Assembly: GCA_003281455.1 (NCBI GenBank)
Contig: QCBX01000008.1
Location: forward strand, 1-64,000
DNA length: 64,000 bases
Origin: Prochlorococcus sp. AG-347-J21
Lineage (GTDB): Bacteria; Cyanobacteriota; Cyanobacteriia; PCC-6307; Cyanobiaceae
Direction of reading: 5' to 3'
The notes under the pieces were generated by a model. The model worked only from the letters and a program-made list of their open reading frames with translations, searched no databases and had not been told where the DNA came from. The number at the start of each line of letters is the position of its first letter. Positions within the stretch are counted from its first letter, which is position 1. A program made the translations under genes and the position numbers. Shown here piece by piece: positions 35,006-43,799 of this stretch.

Positions 35006-36527
35006 GTTTATTTATTATTGGAGAAGGTATTGGAAGCTTTGAATTACTGATTAATAGTCCCCATCTTAATTGTTCTTCCCAAGGAAGTTCTTCCTTATAT
35101 ATTGAACCAAGTTGTTTATTTATTTTTGAGGATAATTCTGGCAACAAAGGTAGTAATAATAATCCTATTATTCGAGTACTTTCTAAAACGTTGTAAATAA
35201 TTTCTTTAACAAGAGGCAAATTATCTTTCTCTTTTATTAACAACCATGGTTGATTATTGTTCAAATACAAATTTGTATTAATTGCCAGACTAAGCACCTC
35301 ATTAGCGGCCAAATCTAATTTGTATTTATCGAAGTTGTTAATATAATTTTCTACTGCTATTTTGGCAGAATTCTCTAATACATTTTCACTTGATATCTTT
35401 TCATTATTTGGCACTTTATTATCAAACCATTTTCTAGACATAGATGTTGTTCTATTTAGTAAATTACCAATTGTATTAGCCAAATCATTATTGATAATGT
35501 CAACAAATCTTTTATCTTGAAAATCTCCATCATTGCCTAGTGATATATCTTTGATTAGGTACCACCTCACAGGATCATTTCCATATTTAGAGAGTAAAAG
35601 GTCAGGATCGAGTACATTTCCCAAACTTTTACCCATCTTTTGACCTTCCCTTGTGAGAAAGCCATGTCCAAAAACTTTTTTGGGAACCTTCATACCAGCT
35701 GAAATAAGCATTGCAGGCCAATAGACAGCGTGAAACCTTAGTATATCTTTACCAATTAAATGAATATCAGCGGGCCATCCTCCTTTAATTGATTTTTCCA
35801 ATGAAATATTTGATGCGTCAGAACTAATAGCACTTACATAACCAAGTAAAGCATCAAACCATACGTAAAAAGTATGATTTTCGTATTTAGGTACAGGAAT
35901 TCCCCATGAGACATTTGTTCTTGATATTGAGAAATCCTTTAAACCTCTGGAAATAAAATTTACAATTTCATTCTTTCTTTCAATTGGCTCTATGAAGGAA
36001 GGTTCGTTGATTATTTTCTCGATTTGTTTTTGATATTTCGAAAGCCTAAAAAAGAGATTCTCTTCATTTTTCCATTCTAGATTTTTTTGATGTATGGGAC
36101 ACTTGTATGTTGATGAGTTTTCAGGATTATCTTTAAATTCTTCACAACCGACACAATACCAACCTTTTTGTACTCCCATATAGATATCATCTGATGCTTT
36201 TACTCTTTCATAAAATTCATTAACAACCAATTCATGATTTTTTGAGCTTGTTCTTATAAATTTATCAAAGGATATATTCCATTTTTTCCAATTATTATTA
36301 AAGACTTCTGAGATTTCATCACAATGTGATTTTGGTTCAATACCCTTTTCATTAGCTGTTCTTTGTATTTTTAAACCATGTTCATCAACACCAGTGATAA
36401 AAATAACATCTTCACCTGAAAGCCTTTTATACCTTGCTATTGAGTCACAAATTATTGTTGTATATACACTTCCTAAATGAGGTTTATCATTAACATAGTA
36501 TAAAGGTGTAGTAATGACAAAAGTCAT
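34992..36527 (-). CDS. metG: Methionyl-tRNA synthetase
   Basis: 511 residues, class I. Signatures: 'TTPLYYVNDKPHLGSVYTT' (HIGH-type motif HLGS), 'FITGVDEHGLKIQRTA', a CP-domain with Cys pair ('WYCVGCEEFK' and 'YKCPIHQKN') of the zinc knuckle, and 'GQKMGKSLGNVLDP' (KMSKS with Gly). No C-terminal dimerisation domain, the short form usual in these bacteria. Part of the minus-strand run rpmG-rpsR-rnb-metG-lptC. Confidence 0.95.
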   Translation of the reverse strand: MTFVITTPLYYVNDKPHLGSVYTTIICDSIARYKRLSGEDVIFITGVDEHGLKIQRTANEKGIEPKSHCDEISEVFNNNWKKWNISFDKFIRTSSKNHELVVNEFYERVKASDDIYMGVQKGWYCVGCEEFKDNPENSSTYKCPIHQKNLEWKNEENLFFRLSKYQKQIEKIINEPSFIEPIERKNEIVNFISRGLKDFSISRTNVSWGIPVPKYENHTFYVWFDALLGYVSAISSDASNISLEKSIKGGWPADIHLIGKDILRFHAVYWPAMLISAGMKVPKKVFGHGFLTREGQKMGKSLGNVLDPDLLLSKYGNDPVRWYLIKDISLGNDGDFQDKRFVDIINNDLANTIGNLLNRTTSMSRKWFDNKVPNNEKISSENVLENSAKIAVENYINNFDKYKLDLAANEVLSLAINTNLYLNNNQPWLLIKEKDNLPLVKEIIYNVLESTRIIGLLLLPLLPELSSKINKQLGSIYKEELPWEEQLRWGLLISNSKLPIPSPIINKLEYE

Positions 36528-36595
36528 AAAGCTTTTTTATTAATACTAACAGATTTTCTTTAAACTAATAACAACATATTATATTTATTATCTTA

Positions 36596-37780
36596 TTAAT
36601 AAATAAACTCTAAATGATTACTATCATTTATTATATATTTAACTTTATATATTTTATTACTATATAATTCTATTGATACAAAAAGAGTAATAAGTATTTC
36701 TAGTGAATAATCTGGAAAATAAACCAAAGCAATATTTTTTTTATGATTAATCCACTTAACGAATATTATTTTATAAAAAGCTTTTCTTTCATTCTTAAAA
36801 AATAATGTTAAAAACTTATATTTATCATTTTTAAATATATTGTTATTCTCTGATTGTCTATTTTTTGAATAGTCTATAATCTTAGAGACTGAATCTTTAC
36901 TTAGAACATCGTAATTATTAATTTTATTATAGACTTGCCTTTGTATAATTAAATCAAGATATCTTCGCAGTGGTGATGTGCATTGTACATACATTTTAAG
37001 GCCTAAGGATTCATGGATTCCTGGCTTAGTATTTATGTAACTTTTTCCCATATATTGTTTTAATATTATATATTTAATATCACTATCAATGTATCTATTA
37101 AGAATTTCAGATGGATTACAGTTTAATTTTTGAATCCTAAATGCAGCAGCTAAATTATATTTATCTAAAAATAAACTTGTTACATAACCCATTAATATCA
37201 TTGATTCTGCAACTATAATTTGTGATATTGTTTTCTCTAATTTAGTTAGTATAATCTTATCCTCATATAATTTAATTTTACTATTAGGACTTTCAAAAAT
37301 AATAGCTCCTTGTTTCTTTCTGAATTTAATACTTTTTTCTAATAAATTTTTAATCTCAATTAATTCTATTTCTTCTTTAGGTTCTATGTCTAATATTTCA
37401 TTTGCATCTTCATATGTTATTTGATATTTTGGTTTTATTATTGCTTCAGTTATTTCATATTTATTTATTGATCCATCGTCATTGAATTCTATTGCTGCAC
37501 TAATAGTTTCTGAAACTTTATTTTGAGCTAGATTTGCCTTTTCAAGAATATCTTTAGGCAGCATTGGGACATATTGATCAATTAAATATAAACTGCTATT
37601 TCTCTTTCTTGCATTTAAATCAATATTAGAATCATGCAAAAAGTGTTTGCATGGATTACTAATATGTATCCATAAAATTTTTTTATTTACTTCTTTTATT
37701 TCTAATGAAACAGCGTCATCAACCTCATGTGGATCATCAGAGTCAATAATATATGTTTTTAAATTAGTTAGATCTTTCAA
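36596..37780 (-). CDS. Minimal RNB-family exoribonuclease
   Basis: 394 residues consisting almost only of the RNB catalytic domain. It opens directly with the catalytic aspartates ('YIIDSDDPHEVDDAVSLEI') and retains 'MYVQCTSPLRRYLDLIIQRQ', the second catalytic block. The cold-shock domains before RNB and the S1 domain after it, normal in RNase II/R, are absent; the last 90 residues form only a short beta-rich end. Only 45 bases separate it from rpsR, so no longer N-terminus can be encoded. It probably degrades RNA 3' to 5' in the cytosol. Confidence 0.88.
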   Translation of the reverse strand: MKDLTNLKTYIIDSDDPHEVDDAVSLEIKEVNKKILWIHISNPCKHFLHDSNIDLNARKRNSSLYLIDQYVPMLPKDILEKANLAQNKVSETISAAIEFNDDGSINKYEITEAIIKPKYQITYEDANEILDIEPKEEIELIEIKNLLEKSIKFRKKQGAIIFESPNSKIKLYEDKIILTKLEKTISQIIVAESMILMGYVTSLFLDKYNLAAAFRIQKLNCNPSEILNRYIDSDIKYIILKQYMGKSYINTKPGIHESLGLKMYVQCTSPLRRYLDLIIQRQVYNKINNYDVLSKDSVSKIIDYSKNRQSENNNIFKNDKYKFLTLFFKNERKAFYKIIFVKWINHKKNIALVYFPDYSLEILITLFVSIELYSNKIYKVKYIINDSNHLEFIY

Positions 37781-37825
37781 ATATTTGAAATATTAATTAT
37801 AGTGCCAACTATATTAAATATGAAA

Positions 37826-38047
37826 TTATCCTTCAGGATTTACGAAGGGTAAAAGAGCTACAATTCTGGCTCTCTTTACAGCTAATGTAAGATCTCTTTG
37901 TTGCTTAGAGGTTAAACCTGTCATCCTTCTTGGTAGGATTTTGCCCCTCTCAGTTATGAATTTTTTTAGTAGTTCTACATCTTTATAGTCAATAGGATCT
38001 CCAGGTTTGATAGGTGATAATTGTTTTTTAAAAATTGAATTACTCAT
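37826..38047 (-). CDS. rpsR: 30S ribosomal protein S18
   Basis: 73 residues. '[23 protein letters not shown]' followed by '[31 protein letters not shown]' is the unmistakable S18 core (helix that contacts S6 in the small subunit). Cytoplasmic ribosome component. It lies 17 bases after rpmG, the cyanobacterial rpmG-rpsR arrangement. Confidence 0.97.
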   Translation of the reverse strand: MSNSIFKKQLSPIKPGDPIDYKDVELLKKFITERGKILPRRMTGLTSKQQRDLTLAVKRARIVALLPFVNPEG

Positions 38048-38064
38048 GATTTAATTTGATTTGA

Positions 38065-38259
38065 TTACTTAATTTCTTTGTGAATTGTCATTCTATTTAA
38101 ATGAGGATTAAACTTTTTTAGTTCTAATCTTTCAGTTGTATTTCTACGATTTTTTTCAGTAGTATATCTTGAGACACCATTTGATCTCTTAGGATCTGTG
38201 CTTGTCCTAGCTTCAGTACATTCCAGGGTTACTACAACTCTTGTCCCTTTTTTAGCCAT
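38065..38259 (-). CDS. rpmG: 50S ribosomal protein L33
   Basis: The ORF track starts 16 codons too early ([16 protein letters not shown]); the family begins at the internal ATG at 38259 with '[20 protein letters not shown]'. That gives 64 residues, the normal length, with '[20 protein letters not shown]' and '[16 protein letters not shown]' as in cyanobacterial L33. Divergent from pheT over about 100 bases. Confidence 0.95.
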   Translation of the reverse strand: MAKKGTRVVVTLECTEARTSTDPKRSNGVSRYTTEKNRRNTTERLELKKFNPHLNRMTIHKEIK

Positions 38260-38360
38260 TTTAATTAATACTTTATTGTATAATTTTCTATTGTACATCT
38301 TCAACAAACTTTTTTGAAGATATACTCAATTCTATTATTATCATTGATTAAAAAATATAT

Positions 38361-40805
38361 ATGAAAGTTTCTCAAAATTGGTTGAATAATTTAGTAGAAA
38401 TTACTTCTACTCCTGATGATCTCTCTGAGAAATTGTCTATTGGTGGATTTGAGGTTGAATCATTAGAAGATTGTTCAAAAAATGTAAATGGTGTTGTTTT
38501 AGGTAAGGTATTATCTGTTTCAAAACACGAAGGATCTGACAAACTTTCAATTTGTAAAGTCGATATTGGTAATTCAAAGAATTTACAAATTATCTGTGGT
38601 GCGAACAATATTAAACCAAATATTTATGTTTATGTTGCTACTGTCGGCGCGAATTTAAATGCTGTTGATTTAACTATTAAAAGAAGTGAAATTAGAGGTG
38701 TCATTAGTGAAGGAATGATATGTTCACTACAGGAACTGGGTTTAGAAGACTCTAGCGAAGGGATAGAGATCATCAATGAAGATTTAGCCTTAAAACATGA
38801 ATTGGGCACTCCAGGTTCTGACTTGCTTCAATTAAATGATTATATATATGATTTAGCTATTACAGCTAATAGACCTGATGGAATGTCTGTTATAGGTATA
38901 GCTCGTGAAATTTCTGCCCTTTTAGAATCCACCTTAAATTTTCCAGAATTAAACCATAAATATAATATTCATTTACTTAAGGGAATTAAACTTTGTCCAG
39001 AGGCTATACAATCTAATTGCATTTATACAATAAGTTGCATTGATGGAGTAAATGGAGAGAAATTATCGCCAAATTGGCTTAAAGACCGTATAGAAAAATC
39101 AGGTATAAAATCTATAAACCTTCTAGTTGATTTGACTAATTATATTCTTTTAGAACAAGGTCAACCTTTGCATGCGTTTGATAAAGATAAACTATCAAAC
39201 TTAATTGGCAATGAAGTTTCTCCAGAAGATTTCTCTATTAGAAAAGGTAAGGATAACGAAAGCCTTATTTGCTTAGATGGTAAAAAATATGATTTAAATG
39301 ACAATATCACAGTTATTACTTGTTGTGATAAACCAGTAGCAATTGCAGGGGTGATAGGTGGTTTAGAGACTTCTGTTACTAATACTACCTCATCTATTTA
39401 CCTTGAAGGCGCTGTTTTTAATCCAGTTACTATAAGAAAATCTTCAAAGGCGGTTGGCATAAGAACAGAATCTAGCAGCAGGTATGAAAAAGGGATTTCA
39501 TCAAAAAATACAATAAGTGCAGTAACAAGGGCAATTAATCTTTTAGAAGAATATTTTTCTATTAATTCACCAATCATCAATACTTCCAATTTAATAAGTA
39601 ATGAGGATTTATTTATTAAACTACGGAGAAATCGAATACATAAAATTCTTGGCCCATTAATAATTAACGATCAATTTGAAAAAAGAAATTTATCTGATAA
39701 TGAAATAGTTGATAAATTAAAACTCATAGGTTGTACTTTAAAGAATAAGGAATATGGCTGGGATGTAGCAGTAATTCCTAATAGATCACATGATTTAATA
39801 AGAGAAATAGATTTAATTGAAGAAATAGCGAGATTAATAGGGTATGACAGATTTGACTTAAAACTTCCTAATCCAATTAAGCCTGGAAAATTGTCATCAG
39901 AACAGTTGGCATTGAGAAAAGTAAAAAATGGTTTTATAGAAAACGGTTTTAACGAGGTACTAAGCTACTCTCTTGTTCCTGAAGATAATGAAAAACTTAT
40001 AAAGATTTCTAATCCTTTGTTATTAGAAACAAGCTGTCTTAGAGATAATATCTGGAAAGAACATTTGGAGATAGTGAACCGTAATATAAAATCTGGACAA
40101 GCAAGTTGTTATATATTTGAAATTGGAAATGTTTTTCATAAAAAAACTGAGTTCATTCAAGAAGAAGTTCTGAATGGTGCAATTTATGGACATAGAAAAT
40201 TTGGAAAATGGATAAATTCGGGTAAGGATATTGATCTTAATTATTACGAGGCCAGAGGAAAGTTAAAGGAGGCTTTATCATCTTTGAACATAAAAATTGA
40301 GGATAAACCTACTGATTCAATTGATTTTCTTCATCCAGGAAGAACAGCGAAATTAGTTATTGAAGGGAAAGATGCAGGATATTTTGGTGAAATTCATCCT
40401 AAATTAACATTAGAAAAGAAGTCACTAAAAAAAGTTTACTTATTTAGTCTAAATGTTGCTAACCTCTTAAGTGCTAGTACAAGAAAAAATAAATGGATTC
40501 CAATATTTAAGCAATACCCAATTGTTCCAAAAATGGAAAGAGATATAAATTTTGTTTTCAATAAGAAATTTTTAATTAGTGAAATAACATCACAAATAAG
40601 AAAAACAGGAAAAAATCTTTTAGAGGATGTATATCTAATTGATGTTTTTGAAGATATAAAACTTGGGGATGACCAGGTAAGTTATACATTTAGATTATCT
40701 TATAGAGATGAAGATAAAACATTACTTGACTCAGACATTACATCAATACATTCAAATATCATTTCAAAAGTTGAGAAATGTTTTAATACAAAATTGAGAA
40801 ATTAG
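38361..40805 (+). CDS. pheT: Phenylalanyl-tRNA synthetase beta subunit
   Basis: 814 residues with the full PheT domain order: N-terminal B1 domain, EMAP/tRNA-binding OB-fold ('VVLGKVLSVSKHEGSDKLSI'), B3/B4 editing region ('LLVDLTNYILLEQGQPLHAF'), B5 ('LKLIGCTLKN' region), the catalytic-like core, and the C-terminal anticodon-binding FDX domain ('KQYPIVPKMERDINFVFN'). The partner pheS is outside the window. Confidence 0.96.
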   Translation: MKVSQNWLNNLVEITSTPDDLSEKLSIGGFEVESLEDCSKNVNGVVLGKVLSVSKHEGSDKLSICKVDIGNSKNLQIICGANNIKPNIYVYVATVGANLNAVDLTIKRSEIRGVISEGMICSLQELGLEDSSEGIEIINEDLALKHELGTPGSDLLQLNDYIYDLAITANRPDGMSVIGIAREISALLESTLNFPELNHKYNIHLLKGIKLCPEAIQSNCIYTISCIDGVNGEKLSPNWLKDRIEKSGIKSINLLVDLTNYILLEQGQPLHAFDKDKLSNLIGNEVSPEDFSIRKGKDNESLICLDGKKYDLNDNITVITCCDKPVAIAGVIGGLETSVTNTTSSIYLEGAVFNPVTIRKSSKAVGIRTESSSRYEKGISSKNTISAVTRAINLLEEYFSINSPIINTSNLISNEDLFIKLRRNRIHKILGPLIINDQFEKRNLSDNEIVDKLKLIGCTLKNKEYGWDVAVIPNRSHDLIREIDLIEEIARLIGYDRFDLKLPNPIKPGKLSSEQLALRKVKNGFIENGFNEVLSYSLVPEDNEKLIKISNPLLLETSCLRDNIWKEHLEIVNRNIKSGQASCYIFEIGNVFHKKTEFIQEEVLNGAIYGHRKFGKWINSGKDIDLNYYEARGKLKEALSSLNIKIEDKPTDSIDFLHPGRTAKLVIEGKDAGYFGEIHPKLTLEKKSLKKVYLFSLNVANLLSASTRKNKWIPIFKQYPIVPKMERDINFVFNKKFLISEITSQIRKTGKNLLEDVYLIDVFEDIKLGDDQVSYTFRLSYRDEDKTLLDSDITSIHSNIISKVEKCFNTKLRN

Positions 40806-40824
40806 CTGTATTATAAATCTAATA

Positions 40825-40866
40825 TGAGACTTATTCTTAGTCTTATATAATTCCTATATAAGACAA
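40825..40866 (+). repeat. Intergenic repeat, copy A (short form)
   Basis: TGAGACTTATTCTTAGTCTTATATAATTCCTATATAAGAC, with the AGACT...AGTCT stem and the same right-hand pattern as copies B and C but about 13 bases shorter in the middle. It lies about 45 bases before the small secreted protein gene. Confidence 0.4.
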
Positions 40867-40909
40867 ATAATAATCCTATAAAACTGATTAATGTTGTATT
40901 ATAAATTAC

Positions 40910-41158
40910 ATGATGAATTTAATTTCTCTATTACTATCATCCGTACTTTGGGTCCAGGTTCCCCAGTGGTCAGACGATTGGTCTAAATGTTCCGTAGATG
41001 TACCTGATGCTTCATGTCATTGGTACATAGCTGCACCCGATAACACTTTTGGAGAAGGTTTTGATTGGGCTAGTGCCCCTTGGTTTGACGCAAATGGATT
41101 AAGTGATGTACCCAGCATTGATAAGCAAACTGCCATTCAAAAGCTTCAGTCTAAGTAG
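40910..41158 (+). CDS. Small secreted protein with two cysteines
   Basis: 82 residues. The N-terminal 'MMNLISLLLSSVLWVQVPQW' is a signal-peptide-like segment, followed by a Trp/Asp/Ser-rich mature part ('DWSKCSVDVPDASCHWYIAAP', 'FDWASAPWFDANGLSDVPSI') with two Cys ten residues apart that could form a disulfide. The second ATG at 40913 may be the real start. Base composition is clearly less AT-rich than the surroundings. A hairpin overlaps its stop codon. Family not recognised; strong candidate for an exported peptide of narrow distribution. Confidence 0.65.
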   Translation: MMNLISLLLSSVLWVQVPQWSDDWSKCSVDVPDASCHWYIAAPDNTFGEGFDWASAPWFDANGLSDVPSIDKQTAIQKLQSK

Positions 41159-41178
41159 TACTGTCTTTAAGGCAGTAC
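41158..41178 (+). terminator. Nine-base-pair hairpin at the end of the secreted-protein gene
   Basis: GTACTGTCT and AGGCAGTAC pair with one G/U pair and a three-base loop, starting at the last base of the stop codon. No T run follows, so it may protect or process the mRNA end rather than terminate. Confidence 0.45.
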
Positions 41179-41582
41179 GGAAGCGCATAAATGGCCCTTG
41201 TAACAATACTTTCTAGCCCGTATTAATTTCTTGGACATTGAAAGGACATAATTTATTGATTTATTATTCAATTTTTAAATTTTCCCAGGCATTAAGCAGT
41301 TTGGACATGATTCATTAAAATCGATTAATTTATTTATCTTACTTATCTATTTTGAGACTATATAATAGACCAATAATAAGTCTTATTTAAGAAGTTCTAT
41401 ACAGAGAAATTTTTATAATTTAAAAGTAAATTTTATCTTAATTATATTTATACATAATTTTTGTTTTCATAAATTTGAATAATAATAATAATTAATTAAA
41501 ATTAGAAATTATAAACTTAACAGTTATCTTATATGAGACTATTAATTAGACTTATAATTAGTCTTATTTGAGAATTGCTATA
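41179..41582. other. Gene-free stretch with repeats
   Basis: About 400 bases between the secreted-protein gene and the end of the RHH/J-domain gene. It contains two 50-base repeat copies (B and C) and no open frame I would support. The first 60 bases are relatively GC-rich ('GGAAGCGCATAAATGGCCC') and unexplained. Confidence 0.6.
41353..41402 (+). repeat. 50-base intergenic repeat, copy B
   Basis: Starts TGAGACTATATAATAGACC and ends AAGAAGTTCTATAC. By hand alignment it matches copy C at 41 of 50 positions without gaps. It contains the AGACT...AGTCT stem and a CTATAC end. Confidence 0.6.
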
Positions 41583-41583
41583 C
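41534..41583 (+). repeat. 50-base intergenic repeat, copy C
   Basis: Starts TGAGACTATTAATTAGACT and ends GAGAATTGCTATAC. The last base touches the stop codon of the RHH/J-domain gene on the other strand. Same length and layout as copy B. Confidence 0.6.
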
Positions 41584-42593
41584 TAATCTCTATATAGATT
41601 TTTTAGCAATTGATACGCTTCATTTAATTTTCTCATTTGATCTGTTGATCCTCCAGCATCTGGATGTGTCTCTAAGGCTATTGATTTATAGGCCTCCCTA
41701 ATTTTACGGAATGTATGAGCTGATCCTGCTGATGTTGATAAATTCAATAATTTAAGTGCTCCATGTACTGTCATTGTTGAGTCCAAAGTTTCAAATGAAT
41801 TTGATCTATTATTTCGCTTAAATCTACTTACAAACCTTCTCATAAGTGTTGGTATTCTATTTATCAGATCTGATGTAGCAAAAGGGTCTTCTAAAACGCC
41901 AATCATTAATAAAACAATTTCAAGGGATGGATTTTTCTTTATCCAAAATGGGCATAATTCTGACATTAATTTATTGGCTGCACTCCAAGTAAAGGGTAGA
42001 TTTTCAGTTCCATCAAGATTTGGCCATATATCCCTTTCAAACCAATCCATTGAAGCTTCTACTACATGGTCATTAGGAACTGATCCATATAAAGTTTTCC
42101 AATGACTAATTAACGCAATTCGACATTTTATTAATTCAGTTTCTTTGATTGTATTAATTTGAATATCATTAATATTCTCCTTTAATTTTTCACTATTAAT
42201 ACTTCTTCTTAGATTCTTTACTTTTTTTTCAACAAAATTGGGGAGGCTTATATTTGAGTTGGCTTTTTCTTTATATTGATTGTTATTTGTTGATCTTTTA
42301 TTCAAAGATATCTCATTAACTTCTTTTTTTACGTCTGATTTAATTAATACCAATGCAGTATCTTCATCAATATTTAAATTTTCATTATTATTCTTATCGT
42401 TAAAGTCTATTTCTTGCTGTTGGTTCTTAGGTAGTAAATCATCTTCTTGAAGAAGTTCTTTAAGTATCTTTTCTATTACAGGTCCTCTTGCTCTAAATCC
42501 CCACTCTTTTCGTAATTGATCAAACCTGGAAATTAGTTCCTCAGGTAAATCAATTGAAATTCTTTTTGTATTTGAATTTTCAGGAATATTCAA
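41583..42593 (-). CDS. Ribbon-helix-helix / J-domain fusion protein
   Basis: 336 residues. The N-terminus (about 8-50, 'TKRISIDLPEELISRFDQLR' then 'PVIEKILKELLQED') has the strand-helix-helix pattern of an RHH DNA-binding domain. A charged linker follows (50-130), then a helical middle domain (about 135-260) rich in Trp ('WFERDIWPNLDGTENLPFTW'). The C-terminus (275-336) is a J domain with the HPD motif in 'REAYKSIALETHPDAGGSTD'. J domains stimulate Hsp70 (DnaK). Linking one to a DNA-binding module suggests recruitment of DnaK to a DNA-bound complex. No zinc-finger or G/F region as in DnaJ. Confidence 0.78.
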   Translation of the reverse strand: MNIPENSNTKRISIDLPEELISRFDQLRKEWGFRARGPVIEKILKELLQEDDLLPKNQQQEIDFNDKNNNENLNIDEDTALVLIKSDVKKEVNEISLNKRSTNNNQYKEKANSNISLPNFVEKKVKNLRRSINSEKLKENINDIQINTIKETELIKCRIALISHWKTLYGSVPNDHVVEASMDWFERDIWPNLDGTENLPFTWSAANKLMSELCPFWIKKNPSLEIVLLMIGVLEDPFATSDLINRIPTLMRRFVSRFKRNNRSNSFETLDSTMTVHGALKLLNLSTSAGSAHTFRKIREAYKSIALETHPDAGGSTDQMRKLNEAYQLLKNLYRD

Positions 42594-42737
42594 TAATATT
42601 TTCTTGAAGAGTTTGGAATTTATTTAATTTTATTCAAAAAAAATTGAAAGTCCATAAGGAATATTGTTTTTAAATTAAAACCAATTTATTTTTATGTCAC
42701 AAGTCAATTAAGTATCTTTTTATAATGGATACAAAAA

Positions 42738-42917
42738 ATGTTTAATTGTTATTTCAAGTCATCTAAAGAAAAAAAGAGTTTTTATCAACACAAGAAATTA
42801 GAAATGCTCAATTATATTAAGGATTCACTTGAACGTAAAATTGCATCTGTAACAGCTTCCATAGAAGTTCTTGAAAGCCAAATAAGCAGGGATAAGGAAG
42901 TTGAGGTAACTAATTAG
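42738..42917 (+). CDS. 59-residue coiled-coil peptide
   Basis: ATG 42738 to TAG 42917, too short for the track. After a short head ('MFNCYFKSSKEKKSF') the sequence 'LERKIASVTASIEVLESQIS' is a regular heptad-like helix of about 40 residues. It reads as a real small protein, with hydrophobic residues at regular spacing. It converges on the Ap4A phosphorylase-like gene with three bases between the stops. Function unknown. Confidence 0.6.
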   Translation: MFNCYFKSSKEKKSFYQHKKLEMLNYIKDSLERKIASVTASIEVLESQISRDKEVEVTN

Positions 42918-42920
42918 TAT

Positions 42921-43751
42921 TCAAACAAAACTTTCTAGAAGTTTCTCAGGGCCAAATTTCTTTAAATAATTAATATTTGAATTTTCAGTTACTAGTAGAT
43001 ATCCTGCAAATCCTAAACCGTTAATACTGAAACCATGAATATAATCATTTTTTCTTTTTATAATAGCGATCCATTTATTAGTTATTAAAATATTGTGGGA
43101 ACATATCGGTTTCTTATCACTAATAGGATCCCCAAGTCCCAATTTCTTGCATAATTCTAAGTAAAACTCAAAAAGACATGATGGATTTTCTAAAAAATTA
43201 AATTTGGATACAATAATATTTTTTTTAAGCTTACTATCTAGATCTTGATATGAGTTCATCTCTAAAAACCACTTTTCTCTAGGGCATGATATCTCACCTT
43301 TAGATCTACGCAGAAGTTGAAAATGCCTGTGAGGTTGACTTGCTCCCGCAATTGGAGAACTATTGAAAAACCATAATCCACTAGTATCATTATTAACTTG
43401 TTGGATCGCTCTCCAATCTTTAATATCTAACCATCCATTTTGAGGTTTCCATTCACTTGTAATAAGTAAAATATGACCTTTTTGTACAGGGTACTTATTT
43501 AATATTAGTTGATGATTATCACCTATTTTATCAATTTCTAGTATCTTTTCCCAAGGACAAAACGGATTTTGCTTAGGACCATAAATTTTTTTTTTAATAA
43601 ATTTTGAAGTATCTAGTTTCCTAATTATGAAGTCGTCTTTTTCATATAAATCTCTTGTAATAATATCAGTTTTGAGAGGATATAAAGATTCATCATCAAT
43701 TGATAATCGAGTTTGTTCTAATGCTTTTTTCCAATATATTTCTAAACTCAT
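42921..43751 (-). CDS. ATP adenylyltransferase / Ap4A phosphorylase-like (HIT superfamily)
   Basis: 276 residues. The GalT/HIT active-site strand is 'GASQPHRHFQLLRR' (HxHxQ with the nucleophilic His), preceded by 'NKYPVQKGHILLITSEWKPQ'. The size and N-terminal domain ('FCPWEKILEI') fit the ATP adenylyltransferase type that splits Ap4A into ATP and ADP. Cytosolic nucleotide homeostasis. It is 48 bases downstream of the DUF2237 gene on the same strand. Confidence 0.85.
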   Translation of the reverse strand: MSLEIYWKKALEQTRLSIDDESLYPLKTDIITRDLYEKDDFIIRKLDTSKFIKKKIYGPKQNPFCPWEKILEIDKIGDNHQLILNKYPVQKGHILLITSEWKPQNGWLDIKDWRAIQQVNNDTSGLWFFNSSPIAGASQPHRHFQLLRRSKGEISCPREKWFLEMNSYQDLDSKLKKNIIVSKFNFLENPSCLFEFYLELCKKLGLGDPISDKKPICSHNILITNKWIAIIKRKNDYIHGFSINGLGFAGYLLVTENSNINYLKKFGPEKLLESFV

Positions 43752-43799
43752 TTAAAAAAATTTATCATAACCATTTTAAAAAAAAAAATAAACTTGTAA

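Noticed and set aside
38260-38307. 16-residue N-terminal extension of L33 in the ORF track
   Set aside because: L33 proteins begin at the internal MAKKGTRV; the extension is AT-rich leader sequence.
41179-41582. CRISPR array because of repeated units
   Set aside because: Only two to three diverged copies with irregular spacing and no cas genes.
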